A DNA stretch of 64,000 nt from Mycobacterium paraffinicum (GTDB taxonomy: Bacteria; Actinomycetota; Actinomycetes; Mycobacteriales; Mycobacteriaceae): positions 62,001-126,000 of the forward strand of contig NZ_MPNT01000016.1 in assembly GCF_001907675.1 (NCBI RefSeq), in the 5' to 3' direction. The notes beneath the pieces were generated by a model, which made no database searches, was not told the origin of the DNA, and worked only from the letters and a program-made list of their open reading frames with translations. Shown here one piece after another: positions 27,894 to 35,300 of the stretch (the first letter of the stretch is position 1; the number at the start of each line of letters is the position of its first letter). The position numbers and the translations under genes were made by a program.

Positions 27894-27921
27894 ATAACGA
27901 CCACTATATAACGGTCGCTAT
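27894..27921. promoter_or_regulatory. Inverted-repeat operator upstream of the hydrolase-amidase-GMC operon
   Basis: ATAACGACC (27894-27902), 10 bp, GGTCGCTAT (27913-27921): 8 of 9 arm positions pair. It lies 28-55 bp upstream of the hydrolase ATG, where a repressor would block the promoter. The TetR protein at 29319-29906 is the nearest regulator; its own promoter contains the related half-site ATAACTACC. Confidence 0.5.
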
Positions 27922-28086
27922 TCCATGTCGAGCCTGCTCCGGTGAGCCCGTGGAGAGATGGGCCGCGCGCCGGATTCGGTATTAGGAAGCCTGCGCTGGC
28001 CCGGATCGCTGGCCGCGCGGAAGTGGGACGGCCATGTACATGAATGGGTTTGAACCCTGCGTGGGTATGCGTGCGTATATCAATGT

Positions 28087-28770
28087 ATGGCTACTGAATT
28101 GATCGACTGGGACGGCGCCTACCGCGAGGAAGGCATCTTCGTAGGTCCACCCCCATGGAACATCGGCGAACCTCAACCCGCTTTCATGCGGCTGATCAAC
28201 GAAGGACGCATCCACGGCGATGTCCTGGACGCCGGCTGCGGGCACGCGGAATTGTCGTTGGCGCTGGCCGCCAAGGGTCACAGCGTGGTCGGGGTGGACC
28301 TGAGCCGGGCGGCGATCGACGCCGCCACAGCAACCGCGAAATCCCGCGGCATCGTCAATGCAACGTTTCTGTGCGCCGACATCACGTCGCTGACCGGATT
28401 CGACGACCGTTTCTCAACGCTGATGGATAGCACACTGTTTCATTCGTTGCCGGTCGAAAGCCGTGATGCCTATCTCCAAGCGATGTACCGCGCAGCCCGT
28501 CCCGGCGCGTCCTTCTTTGTCCTTGTCTTCGCCCACGGCGCTTTCCCTGAGGATTTCACGGTGCCGATCAATGCGGTCACCGAGGAGGAGTTGCGCGCCG
28601 CCGTGGCGAAGCACTGGGTCGTCGATGGGATAGAGCCCGCATCGATCCACGCGCTGGCCGGACAGGTGCATGGCGACGGTGAGGTGGTGCCGATGCCGCA
28701 ACTGGCCACCGACGAAAAGGGGAGGTTGATTTTTCCCGCCTACCTGCTCTCGGCGCACAAATCGGCTTGA
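28087..28770 (+). CDS. Class I SAM-dependent methyltransferase (paralogue of the gene at 15486)
   Basis: 227 aa. Shared blocks with the other copy: [44 protein letters not shown] (SAM motif I), VGVDLSRAAIDAATATAKSRGIVNATF, STLFHSLPVESRDAYLQ, FVLVFAHGAFPEDFTVPINAVTEEELRAAVAKHWVVD. The start is ATG 28087; a TATATC -10 (28076-28081) lies 5 bp before it, so this mRNA may also be leaderless. CATGTACATG (28033-28042) is a perfect palindrome upstream. Substrate unknown. Confidence 0.85.
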   Translation: MATELIDWDGAYREEGIFVGPPPWNIGEPQPAFMRLINEGRIHGDVLDAGCGHAELSLALAAKGHSVVGVDLSRAAIDAATATAKSRGIVNATFLCADITSLTGFDDRFSTLMDSTLFHSLPVESRDAYLQAMYRAARPGASFFVLVFAHGAFPEDFTVPINAVTEEELRAAVAKHWVVDGIEPASIHALAGQVHGDGEVVPMPQLATDEKGRLIFPAYLLSAHKSA

Positions 28771-28811
28771 TCGCCCCTGGCGCCGCGGGACTAGCTCCCG
28801 TCGCACGTCGG

Positions 28812-29204
28812 TCAGGAGAAGTACGCGTCGAACGAGCCGATGTCGGTCAGATGCGCCGTGACCTCAGAAATCTTGTCGCCACGGATGGTTAGCACGTTGA
28901 CCACATCCTGTTCGAGCCGCTTGCCATTGTGCTCACCGGTGTCGTGCAACGTGACCGCGACCGTGTCACGGCCGAAAGCGAGCCCCTGCGGCGAGATGTG
29001 CAGTCCGTACCGGGCGAACGTGTCGGCCAGCCTGGTGGCTTCGTCGATTCCGGTTGCCCTGCCAGATACCACGCTGGATCCGGGGATGGTCCAGACGATG
29101 TCGGGGGTGGCGTGTTCGGCGATCCCCGCAGGGTCGTCGTGCACGATCGCGGTCGCGGAACGCGCCGACGACGGCACGCTGCTGCTGTGTCGCAGCAGCT
29201 TCAT
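28812..29204 (-). CDS. SnoaL-like / NTF2-fold protein
   Basis: 130 aa from ATG 29202-29204 (MKLLRHSSSVPSSARSATAIVHDDPAGIAEHATPDIVWTIPGSSVVSGRATGIDEATRLADTFARYG). The alpha+beta cone of the NTF2/SnoaL family is indicated by DIVWTIPGSSVVSGRATG, then VTLHDTGEHNGKRLEQDVVNVLTIRGDKISEVTAHLTD. Members are small cyclases, isomerases or hydrolases, or have no activity. The TetR gene immediately upstream on the same strand probably co-transcribes with it (114 bp apart). Confidence 0.75.
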   Translation of the reverse strand: MKLLRHSSSVPSSARSATAIVHDDPAGIAEHATPDIVWTIPGSSVVSGRATGIDEATRLADTFARYGLHISPQGLAFGRDTVAVTLHDTGEHNGKRLEQDVVNVLTIRGDKISEVTAHLTDIGSFDAYFS

Positions 29205-29318
29205 CGTCCGGCACGGCGCTCGAATAGCCTGCCGGCACAACGCAAACCAAGGCCATCGCGATACCCGAGCCCATCCGGGCGGCTTTCCAAGCACTCGACG
29301 CCCGGATGGGGGCTCCAA

Positions 29319-29906
29319 TCATGTGCGCCGCTTGCCGGGTGAAATAAGCCTGTCCGCGGTCTCGCTCACGGCGTCGAGCACCGCTGCCTGCGTGGCGGGG
29401 TCGGCCATCGCGCGCGAGATCGACACCGCCCCGACCATCAGCGCGACGACGCTCCACGCCCTGCGCTCCCGATCGGCGCCGTCGAGCACGTCGGCCACCC
29501 GCCCCGCCAGCGCGCTGATCTTGCGTTCGTACGCCTCCCGAGTGGATACTCCCGCGCGTGCCACATCGGCGCTAAGGGTCGGCATCACACATCCGTCGCC
29601 CGGGTTCTCCACGTGGTACGCGCTGAGGTAGTCCGCGAGAAAGCTTTTGAGCTTCGAACGGCGCTCGGCCTTGCTGCCGGACTCGGTGTCGGAAACGAAC
29701 GGCTCACCGACGGCGGCCGCGATGATCGCCTCGAGCATCGCTTCCTTGTTGGGGAAGTTCGAATAGAACGCTCCGGAGGTCACGTCCGCCGCGGCGGCGA
29801 GCCCGTCCACGCCGATCCCGTTGAAGCCGGCGACCTTCATCGACCGCATGCCCGCACGCAGCAGCGCGGCGCGCGCCTTGACCTTTTGGTCTGCCGGATA
29901 CCTCAT
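29319..29906 (-). CDS. TetR/AcrR family transcriptional regulator
   Basis: 195 aa. The N-terminal HTH is typical: ARAALLRAGMRSMKVAGFNGIGVDGLAAAADVTSGAFYSNFPNKEAMLEAIIAAAVGE (about 11-67). The helical C-terminal ligand domain resembles the TetR_C group with GCVMPTLSADVARAG. Transcribed with or just upstream of the SnoaL-like gene. It may also control the hydrolase-amidase-GMC operon, since ATAACnACC half-sites occur at both places; this is inference. Confidence 0.9.
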   Translation of the reverse strand: MRYPADQKVKARAALLRAGMRSMKVAGFNGIGVDGLAAAADVTSGAFYSNFPNKEAMLEAIIAAAVGEPFVSDTESGSKAERRSKLKSFLADYLSAYHVENPGDGCVMPTLSADVARAGVSTREAYERKISALAGRVADVLDGADRERRAWSVVALMVGAVSISRAMADPATQAAVLDAVSETADRLISPGKRRT

Positions 29907-30010
29907 AACAAGGACATTTATAGCATAACTACCGATATCTTACGATCGTGGAGCAATCCCCGGTTCGAACAACGAGCGGCCTATGTTGTCCGGCGGGCCG
30001 ACAATGTTGT

Positions 30011-30045
30011 TGCAGAACGCTATTGATCTAGGGCTCCGTTCTGCA
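30011..30045. terminator. Hairpin downstream of the TetR gene at 30113
   Basis: TGCAGAACG (30011-30019), 17 nt, CGTTCTGCA (30037-30045): a perfect 9-bp stem in the gene-free stretch between two minus-strand TetR genes. It lies 68 bp past the stop of the upstream gene and could terminate its transcript; an operator is the alternative. Confidence 0.4.
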
Positions 30046-30112
30046 GGCGTGTTGTTTCGTCGCGGGTCATCGTCACGATCTGGTTAGTGCCTGGCAAGGA
30101 TGGGGCGCGTCC

Positions 30113-30733
30113 CTACGTGGAGGGGTTGATCAGTGCGATGGCGCTGCGGACCGCCTCTTCGGTGACAGCGGCCAGGGGTTGGTCGTGTTCGACAGTGTGG
30201 GCCGTCAGTTCTCGAAGGCCGCCGATCAGCATCACGGCCCGTGCGTGCGGCACCGGATCGATTCCGATCGACTTCAGTTCGTCGGTATCGCTGAGCGCGT
30301 GGACCAGTTCGACGAATTGCCCCATGACGAAGCGCTGCAGGGAACGGGCGGACGGGCCGAGCGCGGGAACATCACGTATCCAGGTGAGTGTGAGCGGGCG
30401 ACGACGTTCGGCCCAGTCGAACCAGGTTTCCACCGCTTGGCGTACCTGGGTCTGCCACGGTGCGCGCGGGTCGACCGCGGCAGCGACCGCGGAGAGGTTG
30501 GCGTCGTTGGTCTCCGACAGCAGAGCGACCAGGCATGCCTCACGGTCAGCGAACTCGGCGTAGAACTTGGACTTCGAGGTCCGGGCCCGCCGGACGACGT
30601 CGGACACCATTGTGTTCGCGTAGCCGACATCGGCAATGCACTCTGCCATCGCCTCCAAGATGCGGCGCCGGTAATCCTCAGAATTCCTGCGGGCCGGTTG
30701 TGCATGCCCCAGTTTCTCCACCGCGTCCACCAC
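30113..30733 (-). CDS. TetR/AcrR family regulator, divergent from a P450 gene
   Basis: 206 aa. HTH: RRRILEAMAECIADVGYANTMVSDVVRRARTSKSKFYAEFADREACLVALL (about 23-73). The C-terminal domain carries WFDWAERRRPLTLTWIRDVPALG, seen in TetR regulators next to cytochrome P450 and steroid/lipid genes. Two perfect palindromes in the 100-bp divergent region are the likely operators, making this the local repressor of the P450 gene and of itself. Confidence 0.9.
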   Translation of the reverse strand: MVDAVEKLGHAQPARRNSEDYRRRILEAMAECIADVGYANTMVSDVVRRARTSKSKFYAEFADREACLVALLSETNDANLSAVAAAVDPRAPWQTQVRQAVETWFDWAERRRPLTLTWIRDVPALGPSARSLQRFVMGQFVELVHALSDTDELKSIGIDPVPHARAVMLIGGLRELTAHTVEHDQPLAAVTEEAVRSAIALINPST

Positions 30734-30780
30734 AGGTCCCTTCCGCCATCCCGATAGTAGAACCGGCGTGGTGGCGTTCG

Positions 30781-30821
30781 GTACACCCGTGTACTAATGT
30801 CGGGCTAGTACGCAGGCGTAC
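30781..30821. promoter_or_regulatory. Pair of TetR-type palindromic operators between tetR and the P450 gene
   Basis: GTACAC-CC-GTGTAC (30781-30794) and GTACGC-AG-GCGTAC (30808-30821) are both perfect 6-2-6 palindromes with consensus GTACRC-NN-GYGTAC, centred 27 bp apart. They sit immediately before the P450 ribosome site, over the probable promoter of both genes. Confidence 0.65.
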
Positions 30822-30835
30822 CAGAGGGAGGGATG

Positions 30836-32164
30836 ATGGCTCAGCTCACCAGCGACCCGGTGCGATTGCCGCCCGGCGTGAACCTGCCGCGAATCGTTCA
30901 GGGTGCCGCGATGTTGATCGACCGGCCGGGTGCGCTCGAATACGCCCGTCGGCGCCACGGCCCGGTGTTCAGTGCGTCGCTTCCGTTTTTCGGCGACAGT
31001 GTGGTTCTCAGCGAACCCCGCTTGATCAAGGAATTGTTCACTGCGGGCGACTTGGTGGAGACAGTCACCAACCTGGGCGCCGTCATTGGCCCGGGGTCCA
31101 CGTTCAGCCTCAATGGCGCACCGCACCTGGCGCGCCGCAAGTTGCTGATGCCGCCGTTGCACGGCAAGCGGATGCCGCTATACCAGCAGATCATCGAGGA
31201 AGAGGTTGCGCGCGAGCTGTCGAGCTGGCCGGAGGCGACGCCGTTCGCGACGCTCCCATCGATGATGCGCATCACCCTCAACGTGATCCTGCGGGCGGTG
31301 TTCGGCGCCGACGGACCCGAACTCGCGGCCTTACGAGAAATCCTTCCGCCGGCGGTGCTGCTCGCATCCCGGCTTACCGTGCTGCCGCCGGGTTTGCGCC
31401 GCGATCTGGGACGGTGGAGCCCATGGGGACGTTTGGAACGGATGCGGCGCCAGTGCGACGAGCTCATCGGCACGCTCATTCAACACGCCAGGACCGCACC
31501 TGATCTCGACGAGCGCACCGACGTGCTGGCCATGCTCGTGGCTGCCAGAGACGAGGACGGCCGGCCGATTCCCGACGATCACATCATCGACGAACTGCAA
31601 ACGCTATTGGCCGCCGGACACGAGACCACCGCCACCACGCTGGCCTGGGCCGTCGAGCGGCTACGCCGCCACCCCGCCGTGTTGGCGAAGCTGGTGGCGG
31701 AGATCGATTCAGGCGGTTCGGATCTCCTGCAAGCCACGGTATGGGAGGTGCAACGCAGCCGCCCGGTGATCCCCGTCGTTCTGCGCGTGACTAGGGGTCG
31801 CACGAGACTGGGAAAATGGGTCTTGCCCGAGGGGCACACCGTGATCGCCAGCATCGCGCTGTCGCACAGCTCGACGGCCAACTACACCGACCCGGCGCGC
31901 TTTGATCCCACCCGCTTTCTCAACGACAAGCCCGACACCAGCTCATGGATCCCCTACGGGGGAGGGGTACGACGTTGCGTGGGTGCGGCTTTTGCCAACA
32001 ACGAAATGCTCATCACCCTGCGCGAGCTGCTGCGCACCTATACGCTCGAACCCACCTCCGAGCCCGACGAAAGACCGAGATCCCGAGGCATCGCCAATGC
32101 ACCCGCCTCCGGCGCCATCGCCGTCGTCCACCGCCGCAATGCCCCACGGTGCAGTGGCTCATGA
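30836..32164 (+). CDS. Cytochrome P450 monooxygenase (CYP138-like)
   Basis: 442 aa from ATG 30836, which is better spaced from AGAGGGAGGG than ATG 30833. I-helix oxygen-activation motif AAGHETTATT (about 259-268), K-helix ExxR as EVQR (about 304-307), and heme-binding loop IPYGGGVRRCVGAAFA with the cysteine thiolate at about residue 381. The general look resembles the CYP138 family of mycobacteria. It likely hydroxylates a hydrophobic substrate with electrons from a ferredoxin encoded elsewhere (none adjacent). It is divergent from tetR and followed after 46 bp by the PucR-type gene. Confidence 0.92.
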   Translation: MAQLTSDPVRLPPGVNLPRIVQGAAMLIDRPGALEYARRRHGPVFSASLPFFGDSVVLSEPRLIKELFTAGDLVETVTNLGAVIGPGSTFSLNGAPHLARRKLLMPPLHGKRMPLYQQIIEEEVARELSSWPEATPFATLPSMMRITLNVILRAVFGADGPELAALREILPPAVLLASRLTVLPPGLRRDLGRWSPWGRLERMRRQCDELIGTLIQHARTAPDLDERTDVLAMLVAARDEDGRPIPDDHIIDELQTLLAAGHETTATTLAWAVERLRRHPAVLAKLVAEIDSGGSDLLQATVWEVQRSRPVIPVVLRVTRGRTRLGKWVLPEGHTVIASIALSHSSTANYTDPARFDPTRFLNDKPDTSSWIPYGGGVRRCVGAAFANNEMLITLRELLRTYTLEPTSEPDERPRSRGIANAPASGAIAVVHRRNAPRCSGS

Positions 32165-32210
32165 GGACCCGGCCGGCGCACGAATGGCTGTTCGCCGGCG
32201 CGCCGGATAG

Positions 32211-33521
32211 GTGACCACGTCAGTGGGGCGCCCCTGGTTCGCCGCACTCGAACCGACATCGCCGCAAGCTTTTTCGGCCGATTCGATGCTGCCTGAACGC
32301 GTCGGGGAGCTCGCTGCGCTGCTGGGGCCCGGGCCGGCCGGCTGGGCTGTTGAGCTGGGTGCACTGATGGCGGCCAGCATCACCAGTGCAATCCCGGAGC
32401 TGGCCGTGGACGCGGTCGCCGAGGAGGTTGCCCGGGGGTGCGAGGGGGTCGCTCTAGCAACGCTTTCCGCGCTGGCACTCGATGACCACGTGACGTTCGC
32501 GGCGATGCCGGAGGTGCTCACGGGTCCCATGGAGGTAGTGGCGCGCGGCATCGGGATCGAGCACATGCTGCGCAGCATCCACGTCGCGCATGCCACGGCA
32601 GCGGGGGTGCTCCTCGACGTCGCCGAACGCGTGGTGCCCGAGTCACAACGCTTCAGCGAGATGAGGCGCATCAACAAGGCCCTGTTCGACATCGTCGATG
32701 TCCTGACCGAACGCATGGCTGCTGAGTACGCCCGCGCGCACGAGGAGTGGTTGACCAGCTCCGTGGCGCTGCGTATGGAAATCGTGGAGGACCTCCTGCA
32801 GGGCAATGCCGTTCCGATGGAGAGGGCCACCCGGGTTCTCGGCTACGACCTGAGCCGCTGGCACCTGGCCGTGGTCGTCTGGACGGGTGCCGCAATGCCC
32901 GCAGAGCCTACCCAGCTCAGAGCCGCTGCCGCACAGGCGCTGTCGGCGGCGGGGTGTGTCTCGACGCTGGTGCTTCCCGTGGGTGCGCAGCGAGTGTGGG
33001 CGTGGGGTTCGCGGACGTCGCAGCCGCCGGAGTCGGTGGTCCCAACCATGCCGCCGCCTCCGGGCGTGCGCATTGGGATCGGACTGGGCGGCGCCGGCGT
33101 CGAAGGTTTCCGGGACAGCCACCGTCAGGCGGCGGAGGCGGCGCGCGTCGGCGCGATGTCGACGCACGACGCCTGGTCGTTTCGCTACCAGGACCTCGAC
33201 TTGGTCGCGATGCTCAGCACCGACCTGCCCGCCGCCCGCGAGTTCGTCGCCCGCGAACTCGGCGATTTGGCCGCTAGCGCGGATTCCGTTGCCACAGTGC
33301 GTCACACGCTCAAGCGCTACCTCGACCATGACAGGAGCTTGGCCGCCACCGCTGCCGATCTGCACGTCGCACGGAACACCGTCGCCTACCGGGTGCAGCG
33401 CGCCGAGCAACTTCGCGGCAGGCCTGTGGCCGATCGCCGGCTGCAGTTGCACGCCGCCCTCACCCTCGCCGAAGAACTCGGCTCCGCGGTTTTGCGGCTA
33501 GCGGCGACACCGTTGGACTGA
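32211..33521 (+). CDS. PucR/CdaR-type transcriptional regulator
   Basis: 436 aa from GTG 32211. Residues 1-225 are an alpha-helical sensor region without a clear family. Residues 225-340 resemble the GGDEF-like domain found in CdaR/PucR proteins (WHLAVVVWTGAAMP ... VRIGIGLGGAGVEGFRDSHRQAAEAARVG). The C-terminal HTH is VRHTLKRYLDHDRSLAATAADLHVARNTVAYRVQRAEQLRGRPV (about 365-410). These act as ligand-responsive activators of nearby catabolic genes, here probably the FAH-to-SDR operon starting 100 bp downstream. Its stop codon lies within the palindrome at 33513-33528. Confidence 0.88.
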   Translation: MTTSVGRPWFAALEPTSPQAFSADSMLPERVGELAALLGPGPAGWAVELGALMAASITSAIPELAVDAVAEEVARGCEGVALATLSALALDDHVTFAAMPEVLTGPMEVVARGIGIEHMLRSIHVAHATAAGVLLDVAERVVPESQRFSEMRRINKALFDIVDVLTERMAAEYARAHEEWLTSSVALRMEIVEDLLQGNAVPMERATRVLGYDLSRWHLAVVVWTGAAMPAEPTQLRAAAAQALSAAGCVSTLVLPVGAQRVWAWGSRTSQPPESVVPTMPPPPGVRIGIGLGGAGVEGFRDSHRQAAEAARVGAMSTHDAWSFRYQDLDLVAMLSTDLPAAREFVARELGDLAASADSVATVRHTLKRYLDHDRSLAATAADLHVARNTVAYRVQRAEQLRGRPVADRRLQLHAALTLAEELGSAVLRLAATPLD

Positions 33522-33528
33522 AGTCCAA
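33513..33528. promoter_or_regulatory. Palindrome TTGGACT-GA-AGTCCAA at the end of the PucR gene
   Basis: Perfect 7-2-7 palindrome overlapping the pucR stop codon and about 93 bp upstream of the FAH gene start. It may be an operator for the downstream operon or a weak terminator. A related perfect palindrome GTCCAATTGGAC occurs at 43406-43417 upstream of the other regulator of this cluster. Confidence 0.45.
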
Positions 33529-33620
33529 TCAGACCGGGTCAATTATGGACTCAAGCCCAGGCTTCAACGGGTCGCCGGGCAGTTGACTGAGCACAGAGCG
33601 CGTTCGAATGGTGAGCAGAA

Positions 33621-34592
33621 GTGGAGAAACCGGTGGTAGTTCAGCTCGTCCGATACCGAGACAACGAGCAAATCTCCTGGGGCGTCGTCATGGGTGACGT
33701 CGTCTCACCACTCACCGGGCAATACACGAGCACCGCTGGCCTCATCGAACACGGTGCATCCGACTGGGTGGCGGCCGCGGCGAAACCCGGTCACGTGGCG
33801 CTGGCCGACGTCCGTCTCCTGTCACCGGTCACCACGCCCTGCCGGGTGATGTGCCAGGGGGCCAACTACCGTCAACACGCGATCGAGTCCGGGATGGACC
33901 CAGACAACCGCGCATTCAACTTGTTCTTCGACAAGACCGACGCCTCAGTCACCGGGCCACACGATCCGGTGATCCGCCCCGCCCACGTCACCTTGCTCGA
34001 CTACGAGATCGAGCTGGCCTTGGTTCTGCGCCGATCCGTCGACGCACCGACCACGGTCACCGTCGAGAACCTGCACGAGTACGTCTTCGGGGTCACCATC
34101 GCAAACGACTTCTCCGCCCGGGACGTCCAGCTGCCACAGGGACAGTTCTTGAAGGGCAAGAGCTATCGCGGCTTCTGCCCGCTGGGGCCCGTGCTGGCGG
34201 TCCTCGAACCCGAGGACTTCACCTTGCTCGACGACCTCGAGTTACGGCTGGAGGTCAACGGGTCGCTACGGCAGAGCGACAGCACCGCGAACATGGTCTA
34301 CCGGCCCGCCGAGACGCTGACCGAGTTGACCGAGTTCTGCAACATCAGCCCCGGTGACGTATTGCTCACTGGCACCCCGCACGGTTGCATGGCGACCTCC
34401 CCGCCCGCGTTGATCCGCCGGCTTGCAACCGCGCTGCTGCCCGAACAGACGCTGTGGGCGGCATTCGTCAAGCAGAACCAGCGCAAGCCCTATCTGCGCC
34501 CCGGTGACATCGTCACCGCCTCGATACGCAACGCCACCGGAACTCTCGATCTGGGCACTCAGCGAAACGTCATCGTCGCTCCGGGCAGCTAG
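33621..34592 (+). CDS. Fumarylacetoacetate hydrolase (FAH) family protein
   Basis: 323 aa from GTG 33621. FAH fold and metal ligands: VMCQGANYRQHAIESG, LLDYEIELALVLRR (Glu ligands), VFGVTIANDFSARDVQLPQGQFLKGKSYRGFCPLGP (Asp and Lys), and SPGDVLLTGTPHG. The family covers hydrolases, hydratases and decarboxylases acting on ring-cleavage products (for example MhpD/HpaG-like). It is the first gene of an apparent five-gene operon with an extradiol-type dioxygenase, flavin hydroxylase, ThDP enzyme and SDR, so it probably acts on the ring-fission product. Confidence 0.9.
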   Translation: MEKPVVVQLVRYRDNEQISWGVVMGDVVSPLTGQYTSTAGLIEHGASDWVAAAAKPGHVALADVRLLSPVTTPCRVMCQGANYRQHAIESGMDPDNRAFNLFFDKTDASVTGPHDPVIRPAHVTLLDYEIELALVLRRSVDAPTTVTVENLHEYVFGVTIANDFSARDVQLPQGQFLKGKSYRGFCPLGPVLAVLEPEDFTLLDDLELRLEVNGSLRQSDSTANMVYRPAETLTELTEFCNISPGDVLLTGTPHGCMATSPPALIRRLATALLPEQTLWAAFVKQNQRKPYLRPGDIVTASIRNATGTLDLGTQRNVIVAPGS

Positions 34593-34604
34593 AAAGGAAT
34601 TTCT

Positions 34605-35297
34605 TTGAGCGCCACGCCAAGTCCCCTGCAGCCCGCCGATTCGGAGGGTACCAACGGCACCCCCTCGGGGCCGCCGGACCTTCGAGACCTTCCCGACCGG
34701 CTAGTGCCGGATTTCATCGCCCACTGGGTGGTCAAGACCGCTCGCAGCGCCGAGATGATCGAGTGGTACGGGCAAGTTTTCGGCGCCCGCGTCGTCCACG
34801 AAGACAATCAGATCGCCTTCCTCACGTGGGATCACGAGAGCCATCGGTTGGCACTAGTGAAGCTTCCCAAACCGTTGCGGTACGTCTTCCCACTATCGCG
34901 GTGGCGCCGCAAGACCTACGGCATCGACCATCTGGCATTCACCTTCACCTCGGTGGAAAGGTTGCTGCTGACCTTTGAGCGGCTGAAGAAGGCGGGAATC
35001 GCTCCTGTCTGGTCCATCAACCACGGACCGACGACCAGCCTGTACTACGAGGACCCCGAAGGCATCCGGCTGGAGTTTCAGACCGAGAACTTCCCCACCG
35101 CCCAGCAGACCGCCGAGTACTTCGCCAGCAACGAGTTCAGTGAGAACCCAATCGGCACCGACATCGATCCGGACTACCTTCTTGAACAGCTCCGCGCGGG
35201 TGCACCACCAGAGGACCTGCTGACACGCGGCGCGGGCACCCGCCCCGGCACCAAGCCCCGCTCCAACAAGCGAGCCATTACCTGGAAGACGTTGTGA
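34605..35297 (+). CDS. VOC-fold extradiol-type dioxygenase
   Basis: 230 aa from TTG 34605 with AGAAAGGAA 5 bp upstream. A single VOC module spans about residues 33-165. A possible 2-His-1-carboxylate Fe(II) set is in place: His40 (FIAHWVVKT), His109 (YGIDHLAFTF) and Glu157 (GIRLEFQTE). This matches type I ring-cleaving dioxygenases, although those usually have two modules. The C-terminal 60 residues are variable (DPDYLLEQLRAGAPPEDLLTRG). It lies directly upstream of a phenol-type hydroxylase, supporting catechol cleavage. Confidence 0.8.
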   Translation: MSATPSPLQPADSEGTNGTPSGPPDLRDLPDRLVPDFIAHWVVKTARSAEMIEWYGQVFGARVVHEDNQIAFLTWDHESHRLALVKLPKPLRYVFPLSRWRRKTYGIDHLAFTFTSVERLLLTFERLKKAGIAPVWSINHGPTTSLYYEDPEGIRLEFQTENFPTAQQTAEYFASNEFSENPIGTDIDPDYLLEQLRAGAPPEDLLTRGAGTRPGTKPRSNKRAITWKTL

Positions 35298-35300
35298 GGC

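Noticed and set aside
28046..28057. GGGTTTGAACCC before the second methyltransferase as a terminator or operator
   Set aside because: Only 5-bp arms and overlapping the probable -35 (TTGAAC); too weak to call by itself.
29955..29985. CGGTTCGAAC resembling a tRNA T-loop
   Set aside because: Only the loop-like 10-mer is present; no acceptor, D or anticodon arm can be drawn around it.
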